The notes beneath the pieces are model-generated. The model saw nothing but the letters and a program-made list of their open reading frames with translations, searched no databases and was not told the origin of the DNA. Below, one piece after another: positions 44,504 through 53,179 of a DNA stretch of 64,000 nucleotides (position 1 is the stretch's first letter; the number at the start of each line of letters is the position of its first letter). This DNA is from Microbacterium oleivorans (GTDB taxonomy: Bacteria > Actinomycetota > Actinomycetes > Actinomycetales > Microbacteriaceae), in assembly GCF_023715745.1 (NCBI RefSeq), contig NZ_JAMBOV010000002.1, positions 310,001 to 374,000 on the forward strand, written 5' to 3'. The position numbers and the translations under genes were made by a program.

Positions 44504-45224
44504 CCGAGATCCTCCCGTCTGCGCCACCGAGGGTTCCCGCCGACTCGTCGTAGAGAGGCGTCTCGGACGACGGCAGTACACCGGAGGTGTCGCCCGCGAT
44601 GGGGTCGAGGCTCGACGGCTCCGCTGCCGCGACCGGTGTGGTCGGAGCGGACACCGGCACCGGCGGGGCGGCCCGAGGCGGCGTCAGTGCCGAGCTGGAT
44701 GACGCCGTACCCGCGTCATCATGCGATGCCAACGCGCGGACGAGCCGGCCAGCGACGACACCCACGACCGCCGCGCCCGCGATGAAGACGAGGGGGCGTC
44801 GCCGTGCGAACCTCTTGACCTCATCCAACACCGAGGCGGGGTCCCGGTCGCCCAGCCAGGCTGCCGCGCCGGTGAGACGATCGGACAGCTGCTGCACGAG
44901 GTCCGTGGCGATGCCGCCGCCGTCTGCGTTGCGAGCCATGGATCCGAGCTCCTCGCCCGCGGCTCGGAGTCCACCCGCGATGCGTTCCTGCTGCTGTGCC
45001 GCCTGGTCTGAGACCTCCGACCGGCTCTGCGCGTAAAGGTCCTTCAGCTGCGTCTTCGCCTCGGTGGCGACGGATGCGGCCTCGTCCTTCGCGGTGTGTG
45101 CGACGTCCTTGGCTGCGTCGGCTGCGGTGCCCGTGACGGCGGACGCCTCTTCCTTCACGGTCTCTGACTTCGCCGACTGAGCGTCGGCTCCGCCGGTGCC
45201 CGCGGGTCCATTTCCGACTGACAT
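44481..45224 (-). CDS. Stress-cluster membrane protein with long amphipathic helix
   Basis: A 247-residue protein. Residues about 15-90 are Ala/Glu/Lys-rich helix (AADAAKDVAHTAKDEAASVATEAK), then a helix with VQQLSDRLTGAAAWLGDRDPASVLDEVKRFARRRP, one membrane segment at about 143-162 (VFIAGAAVVGVVAGRLVRAL), and a Pro/Ser/Ala-rich acidic tail. It is the first gene of the operon holin-X, DUF3618 and acidic peptide; GGGAGCAACT precedes the ATG. The layout matches proteins found beside DUF3618 in Microbacteriaceae. The 144 bp upstream (45225-45368) carry its promoter and no gene. Confidence 0.82.
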   Translation of the reverse strand: MSVGNGPAGTGGADAQSAKSETVKEEASAVTGTAADAAKDVAHTAKDEAASVATEAKTQLKDLYAQSRSEVSDQAAQQQERIAGGLRAAGEELGSMARNADGGGIATDLVQQLSDRLTGAAAWLGDRDPASVLDEVKRFARRRPLVFIAGAAVVGVVAGRLVRALASHDDAGTASSSSALTPPRAAPPVPVSAPTTPVAAAEPSSLDPIAGDTSGVLPSSETPLYDESAGTLGGADGRISDERRDTF

Positions 45225-45368
45225 AGTTGCTCCCTTACTTCGAGGACTCGTGTCCTGGGAGCGCTACTGTGCGAGCGTTTCGGGCGGCCCGTACCGGGGT
45301 TGCGCACTGCCCTGCGAGGCGGTAAACGCGGGAGCCGAGGTGAGGTGTCCCGCATCAACCGAGCGGGG

Positions 45369-46235
45369 TCAGAGGTCGATGCCGTCGTATCGGGCGAAAG
45401 CCTCCAGGCTCGTGCGCACCGCGTCGAGCTCGGATCCCGCGGAATAGTCCTGTTCGAGCAGCATGTACGCGAAGTTCGGGAGCTGCGAAGCCGCGTCGAT
45501 GATGTCCTGGATGGGGAGCACACCCGTGCCGACTTCGGCGAACTCCTCCGCCTTCTCGAGTTCCAGGAACATCGGCATGTCGATGGATGCGTCGGGTGCG
45601 ACGCTGCCGTCGTACATGTTCAGTGGGCGGGGAGAGTCTGCGGGGAAGTCCTTCTGGTGGCTCATGACGAACCGGTCCGGGTAGGTCCGGAAGAGCTCGA
45701 TGGGGTCGGCGCCGCCGCGATACGCCCAGTAGGTGTCGAGCTCGAATTTCACGAGGTCGGGGTCGGTGTAGTCCATCAGAAGCTCGTACACGGTGCGGTC
45801 ACCGAAGCGCTGAAACTCCATGTAGTGGTTGTGGTAGAAGAACGTCATGTCGCGTTCGGCGGCGTTGCGGCCGACCTCGTTGAAGAAGTCCGCGCGGCGC
45901 TTGACGTACTCGACGTCGCCGTACGGGTAGAACTCGATGTCGCATCCGATGCGGCGATTTCCGATCTTCTCCTGGAACTCGAGGATCGCCGGCAGGCGGT
46001 CGAGGTCGAGAGGGTTGATCTGGCAACCGATGATCTCGATCCCGCGCTCCCGCATGAGTTGCGCGAGGAATTCCGCCGGGATGCCGAAGCCGATTCCGTC
46101 CTCGGTGAGGGCGCGGTGGTTTGCTCCTTCGAGGCGGGTCAGTCCCATGTCGGCGAGGGCGTTCAATGTGCCCTCGGGGTCGGCGGCGAGGGAGTTCCGC
46201 ACCGAATACAGCTGGATACCGATCTGAATGGACAT
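45369..46235 (-). CDS. Sugar isomerase/epimerase-like TIM barrel protein
   Basis: A 288-residue xylose-isomerase-like TIM barrel (AP_endonuc_2). It opens with IGIQLYSVRNSL. The metal-site pattern of the family is visible: His/Glu in TFFYHNHYMEF (about 135), the E-L-D of KFELDTYWAYRGG (about 168), His in FVMSHQKDFP (about 197) and the final Glu in MLLEQDYS (about 263). Members isomerise or epimerise sugars, or open 3-keto-glycosides as in IolE and CarB-type proteins. It is downstream of the TetR and GMC oxidase genes on the same strand, so it may process the oxidised sugar. Confidence 0.85.
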   Translation of the reverse strand: MSIQIGIQLYSVRNSLAADPEGTLNALADMGLTRLEGANHRALTEDGIGFGIPAEFLAQLMRERGIEIIGCQINPLDLDRLPAILEFQEKIGNRRIGCDIEFYPYGDVEYVKRRADFFNEVGRNAAERDMTFFYHNHYMEFQRFGDRTVYELLMDYTDPDLVKFELDTYWAYRGGADPIELFRTYPDRFVMSHQKDFPADSPRPLNMYDGSVAPDASIDMPMFLELEKAEEFAEVGTGVLPIQDIIDAASQLPNFAYMLLEQDYSAGSELDAVRTSLEAFARYDGIDL

Positions 46236-46262
46236 GTCCGTGTCTCCTGTGATGTGGGCGTT

Positions 46263-46865
46263 TCAAGGGGTCTGTCGGCGCCAACGCGCGATGACACTGT
46301 CGAGGTAGTCGTCGAACGCCGCGACGAGGTCGAGTCGGCGGTCCAGCAGCCATTGGAGCTGCAGGCCGTCCATCATCGCGCTCAGCCGCTGCGCCTCGAC
46401 GCGCGCTGCCGCCGGATCGATCGACGCGATCTCGCCGATGTCGGCAGCCCGGAGGATTTCCTCCTGCAGTCGGTCGGCGATGTGGGAGTAGCGGGCCACG
46501 AAGTAGTCGTGGGCCGGATGGTCGGGCGCGGTCGCTTCGGACCCGAGCGTCAGGAAGAACTCCACCCAGGTGGGGTTGTCACGGCTGTAGGCCATGCGGG
46601 TGCGCAGCTCCTCGACGTAGGCAAGCCCGTGATTCTCGCCCACGGTGACCTGTTGCGCGTCCCAGTGGTCGAGCACGGCTGTGAGGAGGCCGTCCTTGCT
46701 GCCGAAGTGGTTGACGATCTGGGATGCGGGCGCGCCGATGGTGTCCGCGATCATGCGCAGCGAGCCGCCACGGAATCCGTGTTCGCCGAACACGAGGATG
46801 GCGTTCTCGATCAGCGCCCTCCGCGTCTCGATGCCGGTGCGATACGGTCCGCGCGCGCCGGTCAT
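46263..46865 (-). CDS. TetR family transcriptional regulator
   Basis: A 200-residue TetR protein. The HTH is at about 14-58 (LIENAILVFGEHGFRGGSLRMIADTIGAPASQIVNHFGSKDGLL split over three helices). The effector domain (about 75-200) contains PTWVEFFLTLGSEATAPDHPAHDYFVARY, resembling TetR members next to sugar-catabolic genes. The start overlaps the stop of the GMC oxidase (ATGA). The inverted repeat 48439-48459 upstream of the GMC gene is a likely target. Confidence 0.9.
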   Translation of the reverse strand: MTGARGPYRTGIETRRALIENAILVFGEHGFRGGSLRMIADTIGAPASQIVNHFGSKDGLLTAVLDHWDAQQVTVGENHGLAYVEELRTRMAYSRDNPTWVEFFLTLGSEATAPDHPAHDYFVARYSHIADRLQEEILRAADIGEIASIDPAAARVEAQRLSAMMDGLQLQWLLDRRLDLVAAFDDYLDSVIARWRRQTP

Positions 46866-48382
46866 GTCGACTCGATGTCGCGGAGGATCGCGGCGGCTGC
46901 GCGCACGGCGCTCGTCATCCCGATGAGCGTGGAGTTGCAGGCGAGCGCCGTGGCGATGACGCCGTTGCCGGCGACGAACAGGTTGTCGAAGCCCCAGACC
47001 CGGCCGTCGAGGTCGCACACGCTCGTGCCGTCGTCCGCGGGCCCCATCCGGACAGTCCCGGTGTAGTGCAACGAGCCGCCGGCGCCCAACGCCGCCGACT
47101 CGGTCGCCGGGTCGAAGGCTCCCATACGGGAGGCAGCCACCGCTTGGTCCGCACGCGCCGCGTCCAGGCCGGCACGGTCGGTGTCGGTGTAGTCGAAGTG
47201 AACGGTGATGCGCGGCATCCCCGTCGCATCCACCTCGGTCTCCGAGAACTCGAGTCGGTTCTCGCGCTGGATCTCGGTGCGGATGTAGTACTCGATGCCG
47301 ACCGCGTAGCCGGTCGGGGTCAGATCGTCGTCGACGAGCGTCTTGGTCATGACGTGCACCTGGAAGGGCTGAGACTCGTCGCTCTGCGGCACCCAAAGGC
47401 AGTCGGATGCCCACTCGAGGTCGGTCGGCGGCACCAGCTCATCCACGGAGATCCCGAGACGATCGGGGTCTGCGATGACCTGCCCGGTGAGGAAGTAGTG
47501 CTCGTTCAGGTAGCGGCCCAGAGCGTCGGGTCGGATGCCGGATGCGAACAGCAGCTGGGGTGTGCGGATCGCGTCGGCGCAGACGACGATCCGCCTCGCG
47601 CGCACCTCGAAGGTCTCATCACTGTCGATGTCGCGGCATACCGCGCCCGTCGCGCGGCCGTCCTCGTGCAGCAGCGAGGTGCTCAGACTGTTCGCGATGA
47701 AGGTGAACGACGGGTCTGTGGCGGGCTTTGCCAGAGGCGCGAAGATGACGGACGGGCTCGTCCGCTCCTTTCGCCCGTCGTCGCGCAGGTTGACGGCCAT
47801 CGGCATGTTCTGCACTTCGCGTCCCGGCGCTTGGCGGGCGTCGAAGTGGGCGCTGAGTTCGCGTGCGACGGCCTCGCCGGCCGGAGTCAGCGGGAACGGC
47901 TCCCGGTTCACGCGAAGCAGATCGGACGCGCGGTCGATGTCCCGCTGCCACTCGGCGTCGCTCAGCGCGGGATCGAGCTCCGAGCCCCAGGGCGTCGGGG
48001 TCGCCGCGGTCCAGTGGATGCCCATGCCGCCCGCGTTCCACGCGACGGAGGCGCTCGGCATCTCAGCCGCCTCTTCGCCGAGCGAGGTGAGGTGGTACAT
48101 CCCGGGGGAGACGTCGCGCATGCTGCCGCCGACTCCCTGGCTGGGCTTCACGCCGGTGTAGAAGGCCTGCACGCCCGAGGACACTTTGCGGTTGTAGCGC
48201 GCCCACACCTCCGGATCCTCGACGTCATGAAGGTGCTGACCCGGGGTGTCGCCGACACTGGGACCGCCGGCGACCATCGCGATGCGGATCTGCGGGTCGG
48301 CGTCGCGGAGCAGTCGCGCCACGGCGGCTCCCATCATCCCGCTTCCGACGATGAGCACGTCGTGAGTGTCGTCGATGGTCAT
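46862..48382 (-). CDS. GMC oxidoreductase, pyranose-oxidase / C-glycoside 3-oxidase-like
   Basis: A 506-residue FAD oxidoreductase. The dinucleotide motif GSGMMG is near residue 13. The segment GGMGIHWTAATP (about 133) closely resembles the flavin-anchoring THWTCATP of pyranose 2-oxidase. The C-terminal block (about 440-500) has HYTGTVRMG, WGFDNLFVAGNG and ACNSTLIGMTSA, again the pyranose-oxidase form with the catalytic His and Asn positions. No signal peptide, so oxidation is cytoplasmic. Microbacterium C-glycoside 3-oxidases belong to this branch. With two sugar isomerase-like neighbours, oxidation of a glycoside at C3 followed by cleavage is likely. GGAGCACTGCGG precedes the ATG. Confidence 0.85.
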   Translation of the reverse strand: MTIDDTHDVLIVGSGMMGAAVARLLRDADPQIRIAMVAGGPSVGDTPGQHLHDVEDPEVWARYNRKVSSGVQAFYTGVKPSQGVGGSMRDVSPGMYHLTSLGEEAAEMPSASVAWNAGGMGIHWTAATPTPWGSELDPALSDAEWQRDIDRASDLLRVNREPFPLTPAGEAVARELSAHFDARQAPGREVQNMPMAVNLRDDGRKERTSPSVIFAPLAKPATDPSFTFIANSLSTSLLHEDGRATGAVCRDIDSDETFEVRARRIVVCADAIRTPQLLFASGIRPDALGRYLNEHYFLTGQVIADPDRLGISVDELVPPTDLEWASDCLWVPQSDESQPFQVHVMTKTLVDDDLTPTGYAVGIEYYIRTEIQRENRLEFSETEVDATGMPRITVHFDYTDTDRAGLDAARADQAVAASRMGAFDPATESAALGAGGSLHYTGTVRMGPADDGTSVCDLDGRVWGFDNLFVAGNGVIATALACNSTLIGMTSAVRAAAAILRDIEST

Positions 48383-48438
48383 CCGCAGTGCTCCTCGGTG
48401 GTCGATATGCGCGTGGCTTTCGTCTTGACGTGGCCTGA

Positions 48439-48459
48439 GCGTATACATAATCTGTACGC
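48439..48459. promoter_or_regulatory. Inverted repeat between GMC oxidase and TIM-barrel operon
   Basis: GCGTA (48439-48443) and TACGC (48455-48459) frame an AT-rich centre (TACATAATCTG); allowing one extra base the arms extend to GCGTaTACA/TGTACGC. It lies between divergent genes starting at 48382 and 48497, suited for the TetR encoded at 46263-46865. Confidence 0.6.
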
Positions 48460-48496
48460 CTGTAAAGAATTCGCCGCCACACACGAGGGAGACGGC

Positions 48497-49258
48497 ATGC
48501 GCATCAGCGTCAGCGAATGGGTGCTCGGGGACCGGCCGACTGCCCTCCGGCGGGCCGTAGCGGCGGGTTTCGACGCGATCGAGCTCGATGCGATCCCAGG
48601 CGCGGACACCGTCGCCCTGCGGGAGGAACTCGCGTCTGCGGGTCTGTCGGTGCCATCGATGTGCTGGGCCTGGAACAGCGACGCGGAGCTCGGTTCCCCC
48701 GATCGGGCGTCCCGCGCTCGTGCGCAGAGCTATCTGCGCGGCGCGCTCGAGCAGGCTCACGAGCTCGGCGCGGATCAGATCGTGGTCCTGCCGGCGTGTC
48801 GCAACACGCCGTGGCAGGACGAGCCGCGGATCCGCGGTTTCGAGCGGGCAGCGTCAGCGATCGCGGAGGTGCTGCCGGACACACCCGCGGGCGTCGGGAT
48901 CGCCCTGGAGGGGCTCCGACGCGTCGAGAGCTTCCTCATGAACACTCTCGATCACTCCGCCCTGATGCGATCGATGATCGGGATGGACGACCGTGTCGGG
49001 CTCCTCGCGGACTGGTACCACCTCGTCGCCGAAGAGGTCGACCCCGTCGAGGCCATGACCCGGCACGCCGACGCGATCAGCCTCGTGCATCTCGCGGCGA
49101 CCGAGCGCGGTCCGCTCCTGGCCGAATCGGTCGGTGCGTCCGATCTCACGGTGCAGCTGCGCACCATGCCCGCGGTCGCGTCGTACACGATCGAGTACAA
49201 CGTCGGCGACGACGATGCGGCGCTTGCGGCGAGTCTCGCGTTCGCGCGCAGCGTGTGA
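48497..49258 (+). CDS. TIM-barrel sugar isomerase/epimerase-like protein
   Basis: A 253-residue AP_endonuc_2 domain protein. Predicted metal ligands are Glu in VGIALEGLRRVESFL (about 140), Asp in GLLADWYHL (about 177), His in SLVHLAATE (about 203) and Glu in YTIEYNV (about 237). It is unlike the 288-residue paralogue (different ligand spacing and no HNHxxEF), so the two probably do different steps. GAGGGAGAC precedes the ATG. GTG of the amidohydrolase overlaps its stop. Confidence 0.82.
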   Translation: MRISVSEWVLGDRPTALRRAVAAGFDAIELDAIPGADTVALREELASAGLSVPSMCWAWNSDAELGSPDRASRARAQSYLRGALEQAHELGADQIVVLPACRNTPWQDEPRIRGFERAASAIAEVLPDTPAGVGIALEGLRRVESFLMNTLDHSALMRSMIGMDDRVGLLADWYHLVAEEVDPVEAMTRHADAISLVHLAATERGPLLAESVGASDLTVQLRTMPAVASYTIEYNVGDDDAALAASLAFARSV

Positions 49259-50433
49259 CCGACTACGTACGGGCGGCGCGGGCGCTCCAGCCGGAGCTGG
49301 TCGCGCTGCGGCGGCGCATGCACCGCGAGCCCGAGGTCGGCCTCGCCCTGCCCGTGACGCAACGTCTCATCCTGGACGCCCTCGAGGGGCTGGACCTCGA
49401 GATCACCACCGGTGAGGCACTTTCCTCGGTGGTCGCGGTCCTCCGCGGATCAGAGCCCGGCCCGACGGTGCTCCTGCGGGCGGACATGGACGCCCTGCCA
49501 CTGCCCGAGGAATCCGAGGTCCACTTCGCTTCGACGAACGGCGCCATGCACGCGTGCGGTCACGATCTGCACACCGCCGCCCTGATCGGCGCCGTGCATC
49601 TGCTTGCGGAGGCGCGAGGGGGCCTCGCGGGCGACGTCGTCTTCCTCTTCCAACCCGGGGAGGAAGGAGACGACGGCGCAGCCCTGATGATCGCGGAAGG
49701 CGCTCTGACTGCTTCGGGTTCACATCCCGTGGCCGCCTACGCCGCGCACGTGATCCCCGGCCCCGCGGGACGCTTCCGCACCCGGCGAGGCCCTCTCATG
49801 GCCGGGGTCGCCGACCTCCACATCTCGATGCACGGAGCCGGAGGGCACGGCTCGCGCCCGTACGATGCGATCGATCCCGTCGCGGCCGTCGCGGAACTGG
49901 TCACCGCGCTGCACGTCATGGTGACCCGCAGGTTCTCGATGCTCGATCCGGTCGTCCTCACGGTCACGCAGCTCACCGGGAGTTCGGCGATCAATGTGAT
50001 CCCCGATACCGCCTCGCTCGGCGCCACCGTGCGCGTGCTGTCGCCCGGGTCGGATGAGCGGATGCGCCGGGAGGTCCAGCGCGTGGCCGACGGCGTCGCG
50101 GCGGCACACGGGTGCCGCGCCGAGGTCGCGTTCTCCGCGGACTACCCCGTCCTCGTCAACGATGACGCCGAGGCGGAGTTCGTCCATACGATCCTCGCCG
50201 AGACGTTCGGTGCGGATCGTTCCGACCTCGGGGGAGAGGCGCTGATGGCGTCGGAGGACTTCTCGCGGGTGCTCCAAGCCGTTCCCGGCGCGTTCGTGCT
50301 GCTGTCGGCCTCACCCGCAGACGCTGACCCGGCCGAATGGAACCATTCGCCGCGGGTCCGCTTCGACGATGCCGTGGTGGGCGACCTGGCGGCCGCTCTG
50401 GCGACACTCGCTGCCCGTCGTCTCGATCGGTGA
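49255..50433 (+). CDS. M20D family amidohydrolase (hippurate/IAA-amide hydrolase-like)
   Basis: A 392-residue zinc/manganese peptidase-fold hydrolase that splits N-acyl amino acids or related amides. Metal motifs are RADMDALPLPE (about 82), MHACGHDLHTA (about 102-112), FQPGEEG (about 137) and the late histidine in WNHSPRVRFDD (about 362). The lid domain is at about 190-300. Start GTG 49255 overlaps the TIM-barrel stop. It ends exactly where the convergent PucR gene ends (no gap). Substrate unknown; it may free an amine from an amidated sugar or plant-derived conjugate. Confidence 0.88.
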   Translation: MTDYVRAARALQPELVALRRRMHREPEVGLALPVTQRLILDALEGLDLEITTGEALSSVVAVLRGSEPGPTVLLRADMDALPLPEESEVHFASTNGAMHACGHDLHTAALIGAVHLLAEARGGLAGDVVFLFQPGEEGDDGAALMIAEGALTASGSHPVAAYAAHVIPGPAGRFRTRRGPLMAGVADLHISMHGAGGHGSRPYDAIDPVAAVAELVTALHVMVTRRFSMLDPVVLTVTQLTGSSAINVIPDTASLGATVRVLSPGSDERMRREVQRVADGVAAAHGCRAEVAFSADYPVLVNDDAEAEFVHTILAETFGADRSDLGGEALMASEDFSRVLQAVPGAFVLLSASPADADPAEWNHSPRVRFDDAVVGDLAAALATLAARRLDR

Positions 50434-51840
50434 CTACGGGTCGAGGCGTCCTTGCTCTGCCAGCGAGAGCGCCAGATCGAAGTCGGTGCGGTCCCGGGTC
50501 GAGGAGAGGCTTCGTCCGGTGATGTCCTCGATGAGCTGGATGCGGTGACGGAGCGTGTTCGGGTGCACGTACAGTTCGTTCGCGGCGGCGCTGAGCCGTC
50601 CGCCCGTGCGCAGGAACACCTCGAGAGTGTGGAGGAGCTGACCTCCACGCTCGTCGTCGTAGTCCCGCAGCGGGCGCAGCAGCGCCGCCCCGGTCTCGCG
50701 GATGAGCTCTGACGCCTCCGAGTACATGATCGTCGAGGGGCTGTTGAGGTCCTCGGCCCCGACGACGGCGCCGGAGCCCGCGCGTCGGGCGAGTGACAGG
50801 GCGTGCTCGGCCTGCATGAGCGAGAGTCGCAGCCGGTCGGCCGGGCCAGCTGAGCCGCGGCCCGTAGATGAGCCCCGCGGGAGTCCGGAGACCACACGGT
50901 CCGCGACCGCGGCGCCGGCGACGCACACGAGCACCGCATCGTCGAAGCGCGCAGCCGCGGCATCCGAGCCCGCCTCACGACGGACGGCCACGAGGACCGC
51001 ATCGGGATCGCGGTGCCGCACGGCGAGTACAGCGAGGTCGTCCGCTCCTGTCACTCCCAGAGAGCGCAGCCGGGCGAGAATCGTGACCGCGTCGTGGTCC
51101 TCGCTGCGCACCCACGTGAAGAGTTCGCGCGTGTAGCCGTCCACGGTCCGTCGGACCGACCGGATGCGTTCGACCTCGAGGGCGATGAACGGAACACCCA
51201 CGGACAGCACCGCCTGCTGTTCGACGCTGAACGACGCGGGGTCGGTCGCGCTGTAGAGCTCGGCATCGATGACGCCCTCGCTGAGAAGCGGGATCGGGAA
51301 CATCGCCTCGGTCGTGGTCACCCCCGACACCTCCCGGTCCGCGACGAGACCGATCGTGGTGCCGAGACCGCTCGACAACGAGGCGAGCATCGACGCCAGG
51401 CTGCGGTCCTCGCGCAGCGCCGCCACGAACGTCCGGTAGTAGTCGAGATGCCGTCGCAACGGGCGCTCCCAGGTGCGTCGCTCCGCCTGGACGAAAGTCT
51501 TGATGACGCTGATGAAGGGCACCTCGATCGGCACGAGGAAGAACGTCAGCCCGAGACGTTCGCACGCCTCGACCAACTGGGTCGGAAGCTCGTTCACCGT
51601 GTTCGTGAGACCGAAGCCGAGGGCGATGACGCGTGCGGCTACCAGGTCGCGCACGTAGACGTCGGCGGACACAGCGGGCCACCACTGCCCCGAGGTGAGG
51701 GCGACCTCCCCTCCCGACATGAACTCGGATGCGGGGTACCGATCGATGGCGTGCACCCACTCGATCGGGGCGTCGAGGTCGCCCGCCACAGCGAGCGTCA
51801 GGGAGAGGCTCGGGTCAGCGAGCAGCTCTCCCACATTCAT
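50434..51840 (-). CDS. PucR family transcriptional regulator
   Basis: A 468-residue regulator. The N-terminal PucR-type purine-catabolism domain covers about 1-120 (VGELLADPSLSLTLAVAG through LGFGLTNTVNELPTQLVEACERLGL). A GGDEF-like/CdaR middle is at about 225-345, and the C-terminal HTH_30 at about 400-455 (FLRTGGRLSAAANELYVHPNTLRHRIQLIEDITG in three helices). Such proteins usually activate neighbouring catabolic operons in response to a nitrogen compound. It is divergent from the ABC transporter operon at 52103, which it probably controls. Confidence 0.9.
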   Translation of the reverse strand: MNVGELLADPSLSLTLAVAGDLDAPIEWVHAIDRYPASEFMSGGEVALTSGQWWPAVSADVYVRDLVAARVIALGFGLTNTVNELPTQLVEACERLGLTFFLVPIEVPFISVIKTFVQAERRTWERPLRRHLDYYRTFVAALREDRSLASMLASLSSGLGTTIGLVADREVSGVTTTEAMFPIPLLSEGVIDAELYSATDPASFSVEQQAVLSVGVPFIALEVERIRSVRRTVDGYTRELFTWVRSEDHDAVTILARLRSLGVTGADDLAVLAVRHRDPDAVLVAVRREAGSDAAAARFDDAVLVCVAGAAVADRVVSGLPRGSSTGRGSAGPADRLRLSLMQAEHALSLARRAGSGAVVGAEDLNSPSTIMYSEASELIRETGAALLRPLRDYDDERGGQLLHTLEVFLRTGGRLSAAANELYVHPNTLRHRIQLIEDITGRSLSSTRDRTDFDLALSLAEQGRLDP

Positions 51841-52102
51841 GCGGCCATTCTCGATCCTTGTGCCCTCGCCGACTCGGCGACGAGCGGGTGGGAAACACCC
51901 GCTGAGGCCCGTCGAAACGCCGTCGAAACATTGCGGCTTCTTTCGTCGCCGACGTCGGAGAAGTCTCCAACGCGACAGTCGGAGACAGGCGTTTCCTCCA
52001 ATTCCGGAGGTTCCGACGCATCAACAGGATAGGCGTACACGTCCTGGATGTTCCTTTGCTCCACCCACTTCTCAGTGACACCCGAACCGAGAAAGGCTCA
52101 CC
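51841..52102. promoter_or_regulatory. PucR / ABC-operon divergent regulatory region
   Basis: This 262-bp gap holds no gene. It contains inverted repeats GTCTCC/GGAGAC (51964-51987) and CCTCC-AATTCC-GGAGG (51996-52011), and a repeated word GTCGGAGA (51955, 51980), all upstream of the operon start. These are candidate PucR sites. GAGAAAGG lies before the first ATG at 52103. Confidence 0.5.
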
Positions 52103-53179
52103 ATGTCCCGAAACCGCACCGCGGTCGCAGCGACGGTCGCATCCGTCGCCGCCGTCCTCGCGCTCACCGCGTGTTCCCCGTCCAGTCCCTCACCCTCCGC
52201 CGAAGCCGGATCCGGTCTGAGCGGCGAGGTCACCTTCGCCGGCTACGGCGGCGCAGGTGGCGACGCCATCACCGCCGCGTGGCTCGACCCCTTCTCGGAG
52301 GAGACCGGAGTCGACGCGATCCTCGATCCGTCGATGGACAACTCGAAGCTGCTGCAGATGATCGAAAGCGGAAACGTGACCTGGGACGTCGCCGAGGCTG
52401 GTCTGGACTTCGGGCTCACCGAGGCGAACGACGGGCTCGCCGACATCGACTGCGACATCGTCGAATGCGATGCGTTCGACGGTCAGTGGCCGGTCACCGC
52501 CAAGGGCGTCCCGATGTTCGTCTACTCGACGGTCGTGACCTACAACACCGACGCCTTCGGCGACGCAGGCCCCCAGAACTGGGCGGATTGGCTCGACGGT
52601 GACGCGTTCCCCGGGAAGCGTGCCATCAACGCGGGCGAAGGCTTCTTCGGTCTCGCCGAGGCCATCCTCCTGGCGGACGGCGTCAGCCGCGACGACCTCT
52701 ACCCGCTCGACATCGACCGGGTGTTCGCCGCCCTGGCGCCGATCAAGGACGACCTCATCTTCATCACCAGCGGTGCGGAGTGCATCGACCTGGTGACGTC
52801 GGGCGAGGCGACCGTGGGAGCGTGCTACAACGCCCGCGTCACCGCAGCCGAGGCCGAGGGTTCTCCGATCGCGATGTCATGGGACGGGCAGATCCAGTCG
52901 GCCGACTACGTCACCATCCCGGCCGACAGCCCAAATCTGGACAACGCCATGGCTCTCGTCGCCTACATCACCTCGACCGAGCACTCCGGTGACCTCGTGA
53001 ACTACCTCACCTACGGTCCCGGCAACCCCCACGCCACGATCCCGGACGACAAGCTCGCCGACGTCCCGACCTCGAACGAGGGCACGGGTGACGCGGCTCC
53101 GATCGTCCCCGACTTCGAGTGGTGGAACGCGAACCGCGCGGACGTCCTCGAGGCAGTGTCCGCATGGGTGGCATCCTGA
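52103..53179 (+). CDS. Polyamine/cation-type ABC substrate-binding lipoprotein
   Basis: A 358-residue SBP of the spermidine/putrescine (PotD, SBP_bac_8) class. The signal peptide ends in L-T-A-C, Cys 24 lipidated. The mature protein has VTFAGYGGAGGDAITAAWLDPFSEETG at its N-terminal lobe, and acidic binding-lobe segments with NTDAFGD and NWADWLDGDAFPGKRA as in PotD. Several Asp/Glu line the cleft region, suitable for a cationic ligand. GAGAAAGGCTCACC precedes the ATG. First gene of an eight-gene operon ending at 60843. Confidence 0.9.
   Translation: MSRNRTAVAATVASVAAVLALTACSPSSPSPSAEAGSGLSGEVTFAGYGGAGGDAITAAWLDPFSEETGVDAILDPSMDNSKLLQMIESGNVTWDVAEAGLDFGLTEANDGLADIDCDIVECDAFDGQWPVTAKGVPMFVYSTVVTYNTDAFGDAGPQNWADWLDGDAFPGKRAINAGEGFFGLAEAILLADGVSRDDLYPLDIDRVFAALAPIKDDLIFITSGAECIDLVTSGEATVGACYNARVTAAEAEGSPIAMSWDGQIQSADYVTIPADSPNLDNAMALVAYITSTEHSGDLVNYLTYGPGNPHATIPDDKLADVPTSNEGTGDAAPIVPDFEWWNANRADVLEAVSAWVAS

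Noticed and set aside
53164..53179. Overlap of the PotB-type permease start with the binding protein as a frameshift
   Set aside because: Both frames are intact with normal ends; a 16-bp overlap is common in such tightly packed operons.
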